Source: VBKO01 sp036393835
GTDB taxonomy: Bacteria; Myxococcota; Myxococcia; Myxococcales; 40CM-4-68-19
DNA: 20,254 nt
NCBI GenBank assembly: GCA_036393835.1
Contig: DASWGI010000252.1
Location: 1-20,254, forward strand
Direction of reading: 5' to 3'
Shown: one piece after another, positions 14,805 through 20,254 of the stretch
Numbering within the stretch: position 1 is the stretch's first letter
Layout of the letters: each line of letters begins with the position of its first letter
The notes under the pieces: generated by a model
What the model was told of the DNA's origin: nothing
What the model saw: only the letters and a program-made list of their open reading frames with translations
Databases searched by the model: none
Translations under genes and position numbers: made by a program

Positions 14805-15716
14805 TTAGTCGATCTCGCGGCCGGTGCGGCGTTCGGTTGCGAGTTGGACGATGCGGGCTGCCACGGCGACGTCGAAGATGGCCAGGCCGAGGGCGGCGCA
14901 GAGGATGCGCTGATCGGGGTCCTTGCGGCGGGCGGTGCACAGCTCGGAGAAACGGGGCCAGCCGGCGAAGGAGCCTTTCGCGCGGGCGACGTCCATCTGC
15001 GGAACGTCGTCGGCCACGCGGACGTCGAAGGCCGCCGCCGCCGGGGGCGTGAAGGTCGCGTCGTAGTCGAGGGAGCAGGCGAACGCGCCCGGGCTGATCC
15101 AGCCGGGCTCGAGGTGGGGCGGACCGCCCGGCCAGGGCGCGGCGCTCACGATCACGTCCGCGCCTCGGACCGCCTCCTCGGCGGTGGCTGCGGCGTCCGC
15201 ACCGTGTTCCTTCGCGAAGCGCCGAGCGGTCTCGCCACGCGGCGCCCAGGCTCGGACGGTCCGAAGCCCCGGCAAGGTGTGCCGGAGCGCCTGCAGCGCC
15301 GCCGCGCCGACGCGGCCCGGACCGAGGATGGCGGCCACCTCGGCCCCGGGTCGCGCCAGCCTCCGGGCGGCGACCGCCGCCACCGCCCCGGTCCGCAGCG
15401 TGGTGATCCGGTCCGCGTCCAGCACCGCTCGCGGGGCGCCGGTTCGCGCGTCGTTCAGCACGATGAGGCCGGCGGTGGGCGGGAGCCCGAGCGCGCGGTT
15501 CTCCGGGAACGAGGCGATCCACTTCATGCCGAGCGCGTCGCCCACCCGCGCCGGCATGGCGTGCAGCACCGCGCCGGGGCGCGGTGAGAGACCCAGCTTG
15601 GGCGGCAGCTCGACGCGGCCGGCCGCCTTGTCCAAGAGCGCCGCCTCCACGATCTCCACCACCTCGGGCACGCCCAGCCCGATGTCCTCGACCTCCTTGG
15701 CGCCGAGGAAGAGCAT
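14805..15716 (-). CDS. Ornithine cyclodeaminase/mu-crystallin family oxidoreductase
   Basis: A 303-residue NAD(P)-binding enzyme. Conserved blocks in order: GMKWIASFPENRALGLPPTAGLIVLND (63-89) with Lys65, TGAPRAVLDADRITTLRTGA (92-111) with Arg108, dinucleotide motif ILGPGRVG (130-137), and CSLDYDATF (214-222) with Asp217, equivalent in order to the Lys, Arg and catalytic Asp of ornithine cyclodeaminase. The family includes ornithine cyclodeaminase, alanine dehydrogenase, pyrroline-2-carboxylate reductase and amino-acid synthases for siderophores (SbnB-like); the substrate is undetermined. The ATG at 15716 shares one base with the stop of the TonB-receptor gene (TGATG), so it is the last gene of the kinase operon. 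It ends at the bidirectional terminator repeat. Confidence 0.92.
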   Translation of the reverse strand: MLFLGAKEVEDIGLGVPEVVEIVEAALLDKAAGRVELPPKLGLSPRPGAVLHAMPARVGDALGMKWIASFPENRALGLPPTAGLIVLNDARTGAPRAVLDADRITTLRTGAVAAVAARRLARPGAEVAAILGPGRVGAAALQALRHTLPGLRTVRAWAPRGETARRFAKEHGADAAATAEEAVRGADVIVSAAPWPGGPPHLEPGWISPGAFACSLDYDATFTPPAAAAFDVRVADDVPQMDVARAKGSFAGWPRFSELCTARRKDPDQRILCAALGLAIFDVAVAARIVQLATERRTGREID

Positions 15717-18633
15717 CAGAAGGAGGCCGCGAGCTGCACGCGCAGCGTGCGCCCAATCTGCGGCACCGCGTGGCCGGGGAAGGGGATCTCCGGACCGCCG
15801 GGCAACAGGACGCGCTGGTCGAGGAGGTCGTAGACGAAGGCTCCGTAGCGGAGGTTCCAGCGGGCGTACTCGCCCGAGAGGCCGGCGTTCCACTGCAGCG
15901 ACTCGCCGACCAGCCGGTCGGGCTCGCTCGAGTCGGCCACGGTGTGGCGCGGACCGCCGTAGACGGCCTCCGTGGAGACGGAGAGCACCTGCGGCACGAC
16001 GGGGTACAGGAGCCGCACGGCGCCGCTGTGCTGAGGCGAGTTGGGGATCGGCGCGCCCTGGAACCACCCGGTCCCGGTGTCGTCCCGCACCAGGCTCCAC
16101 GCGTACCAGGCGGAGAACAGCACGCCCGGACCGGCCGTCCAGCGCACCTCGGCCTCGGCCCCGGCGCCGTGCACGAACCCCTCCCGGTTCTGGAACTGGC
16201 TGAGCACGGTGCCGTCCGGCAGGGTGCCCGCCGGCGCCGCGCGGATGAGCTTCTCGATGCGGCTGAAGTAGCCCGCGACGAGCAGCGACGCCTCGTCGTT
16301 CAGCTGGTGCGTGTGCTCGACCTCGAACGTCGTCACCCGCTCGGGGCGCAGGTCCTGGGCGGCGATCTGCGAAGCGCCGCCGTCGTTGAAGAAGCGTTCG
16401 TAGATGCCTGGCGCGCGGAAGGCGCGGCCGAAGATCAGCTTGGTGGCGCCGGCCGCATAGGGCTGCGCGATCAGGGCGACGCGGGGGTTCACCACCGCGC
16501 CGAACGAATCGGCGTAATCGTCGATGCGCACGGCCGCGTCGAGCAAGAGCCGCGGCGAGATGCGCCAGTCGTCGCCGGCGTACGCGCTGTAGATCACCTC
16601 GCTGTCGGGAGCGCCGGCGGGATTGCCCGGACCGTTGTCGAACGTCTGCTTGCCGGGAGTGACCGCGCGCACGTGGATCCGGAACCGGTCCTGGATCTCG
16701 CCGCCGAGGAACAGCCGGTGCCCGGCCATCGCCGGGAGGCGGAAGCGCAGCTCGCCGGTGCCCCAGTTCTCGAAGCTGGAGTCGTACCCGGGCCCCGCGC
16801 CGCGGTACAGCCAGTCGCCGCGGTACCGCTCGGCGTCGAAGGCCGCGCGAGCATCGATCCCCAGGCCGTTCGGGAACGTGTGCGCGACCTGCGCCTCGAC
16901 GAACCCGCGCTGATCGGTGGTCTGCGTCCCCGGCTCCCCGAAGACCGTGTCGAAGGCGGCGGTGGGCAGCGCCTTGCGCCGCCAGTTGTACGAGCCCGAC
17001 AGCGTCACCTCGCCGGCGCGCGCCCGCAAGTCGAGGTGGCCGGCGCGCTCGCCGTCGAGCCCGCTGGCGAAGCCCGCCGCCGGCCCGTCCGCCGCGGGCG
17101 AGGCGAAGACCGGCTCTCCGGTCAGGTCGGCGCCGCTCGCTCGCGCCCACACCGACGCGCCCGGTCCTGCCCAGGAGGCGATCGCGTGGCCGGTGTTCTC
17201 ACCGAGCGTGCCGACTTGCGCCCCGACCTCCGCGCGACGTCCTTCGGGAGGAGTTGCATGCACCACGTTCACCACCGCGAAGAACGCGGCGCTGCCGTAC
17301 AGGACCGATCCGGGCCCGCGCACGATCTCGATGCGCTCCACGCCCGAGAGGTCGGCGTCGAAGTCCCGCCCCACCGCGCCCTGGCCCACCGAGACGTCGT
17401 TGGTCGCGTGGCCGTCGGAGAGCACCAGGATGCGGTTGTTGTACGTGCCCGGCGTGGAGAAACCGCGCACGCCGGTCGAGTCGTAGTCGCGGTCGGAGCT
17501 GCTGTAGAAGCCGCGTACCGAGCGCAGCGCTTCGGACAGCGTGGTGTAGCCGAAGCCACGGATCTCCTCGCCGGAGATGACGGTGATCGACGCCGGCGCG
17601 TCCTGGGCGCGCGTGAGCGACTTCTCGGCCGCGACGACCCGCGGCACGGCGTAGCGCAGCTTGACGTCGACGGACCTGCGGTCGTTCGCCGCAAGCTCCA
17701 GGCGCTCCACGGCAGGCTCGCGCCCGTCGGCGAGGACCTGGATCTCGTGGGAGCCCGCGGGGACGTTGTCGATGACGCCGGGCGTGAAGCCCATCTCCTT
17801 GCCGTCGACGCGCACCAGCGCCCCGTCGACGTTGGCGCGCACGATCAGCGTGCCGGACGGGGGCGGCAGCTGGAGGAGCTTGAAGGAGACCCTGGCCGTC
17901 TCTTCCGCCGGCACGTCCACGGCGAGCTGCTGGGCGGCGTGGCCGGGCGCGCTGACGTAGAGGACGTGGGGGCCCGGAGGCACGCGCGCGCGGCCGCTCG
18001 CGGCGAGCTGCACGGGACCGTCGGACCGATCGAGGCGCAGCTCGAACGAGCGGGGCGAGCCTTCGACCTCGATCTCGCCCTGGATGCGCGGAAGCGTCAG
18101 CTGCAGCAGCGACAGCTTCCCGGTCGCGAGCTCCGCCTTCGCTTCGGCCGGCCTGTGCCCGGGCAGCTCGACGATGGCGGTCACGGAGCCGGGCGGCAGG
18201 GGCAGGGTGACCGGCGTCTGCCCGCGGGCGCCCAGGTCCCTGCGATCGACGTACACCGTGGCGCCGGGCGGGTCGCTGAACACGCGCAAGAGCGCGAGCG
18301 ACGGCTGCAGCCGCTGCAGCGCCGCCGCCAGGTCCCGCCGTTCGCTCTCCGGCAACGGCTCGGCGAGCAGCTCGGAGTACCAGCGCCAGGCCTCGTTGAA
18401 CATGCGCAGCCGCTCGAAGCACCGCGCGACGTTCTGGATGACGTTGCGGTTGCGCACCAGCCGATTGGAGGCGAGGAACTCGGAAAGCGCGTCCTCGGTG
18501 CGCCCCTGGGCGTACAGCTTGACCCCGCGGTGGAACCGGAAGTCCGCCTCGTCCGCGACCGAGTCCGCCCGCGCCGCGGGAGAGGCGAAGAGCGCGCACA
18601 CGAGCGCCGCGGCCAGCGCCCCCCGCACCTCCA

Positions 18634-18634
<1 letters not shown>
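15716..18634 (-). CDS. TonB-dependent receptor with N-terminal TPR-like and PEGA domains
   Basis: A 972-residue outer-membrane receptor. A signal peptide MEVRGALAAALVCALFASPAARA (cleavage near 23) is followed by a TPR-like helical stretch (about 29-110, FHRGVKLYAQGRTEDALSEFL). A PEGA domain comes at 114-183 (VFSDPPGATVYVDRRDLG), a PEGA-like beta domain at 185-255 and a third at 258-328 (VRANVDGALVRVDGKEMGFTPG). The plug runs about 335-460 (TRAQDAPASITVISGEEI, VRGFSTPGTYNNRILVLSDG, VERIEIVRGPGSVLYGSAAFF), then the 22-strand barrel to a terminal Phe (RTLRVQLAASF), a typical BAM signal. No clear TonB box precedes the plug. The usual carboxypeptidase-like N-terminal domain is replaced by PEGA. 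ATG at 18634 shares a base with the kinase stop (TGATG). The substrate is not evident. Confidence 0.92.
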
Positions 18635-20253
<1,619 letters not shown>

Positions 20254-20254
20254 G

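Overview
The window is high-GC (roughly 70%), densely packed bacterial chromosome. The protein set points to a myxobacterium or close relative (Myxococcota): an HRDISPQN-type Ser/Thr kinase with PEGA domains, paired DUF4398 lipoprotein and OmpA genes, a CarH/CarA-like regulator, and many short lipoproteins. I see no tRNA, rRNA, CRISPR array or insertion sequence. No gene-free stretch exceeds about 100 bases. Nearly all other long open frames are antisense or frame-shadow artefacts of the GC bias.

Layout. (1) 1-132 is the tail of a probable lipase/esterase, convergent with (2) a tight five-gene minus-strand operon (4613 to 138): pspA, a small two-helix membrane protein, a 518-aa putative lipoprotein, an ABC ATPase and an FtsX/MacB-type permease. 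This looks like an envelope-stress or lipid/lipoprotein-export module. (3) trmB diverges from pspA across a 51-bp spacer holding a perfect inverted repeat; it is followed by a small lipoprotein, a DUF2007-like gene and a decayed secreted alpha/beta hydrolase (pseudogene). (4) A DUF1460 cell-wall amidase-like gene (minus) diverges from a plus-strand set: DUF4398 lipoprotein, OmpA-family protein with thrombospondin type-3 repeats, alpha/beta hydrolase. (5) infA and gluQ lie on the minus strand. gluQ diverges from a CarH-like, B12-binding, MerR-type regulator that has a tandem 9-bp repeat just before its start. (6) A five-domain ribosomal-S1-like protein follows and ends at a large inverted repeat built of 8-nt units, which also faces the end of (7) a three-gene minus-strand operon: Ser/Thr kinase with an extracytoplasmic PEGA tail, a TonB-dependent receptor with its own N-terminal TPR-like and PEGA region, and an ornithine-cyclodeaminase-family enzyme.

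How the parts may work together. The kinase, receptor and dehydrogenase-like enzyme are joined by two stop/start overlaps, and kinase and receptor share PEGA domains. I consider this the best candidate for an undescribed system: a kinase whose periplasmic PEGA tail could sense, or bind, an outer-membrane transporter. The PspA/ABC operon and the B12-dependent photoreceptor-like regulator are the next most interesting units. All functional statements rest on reading motifs by eye; no database search was possible.
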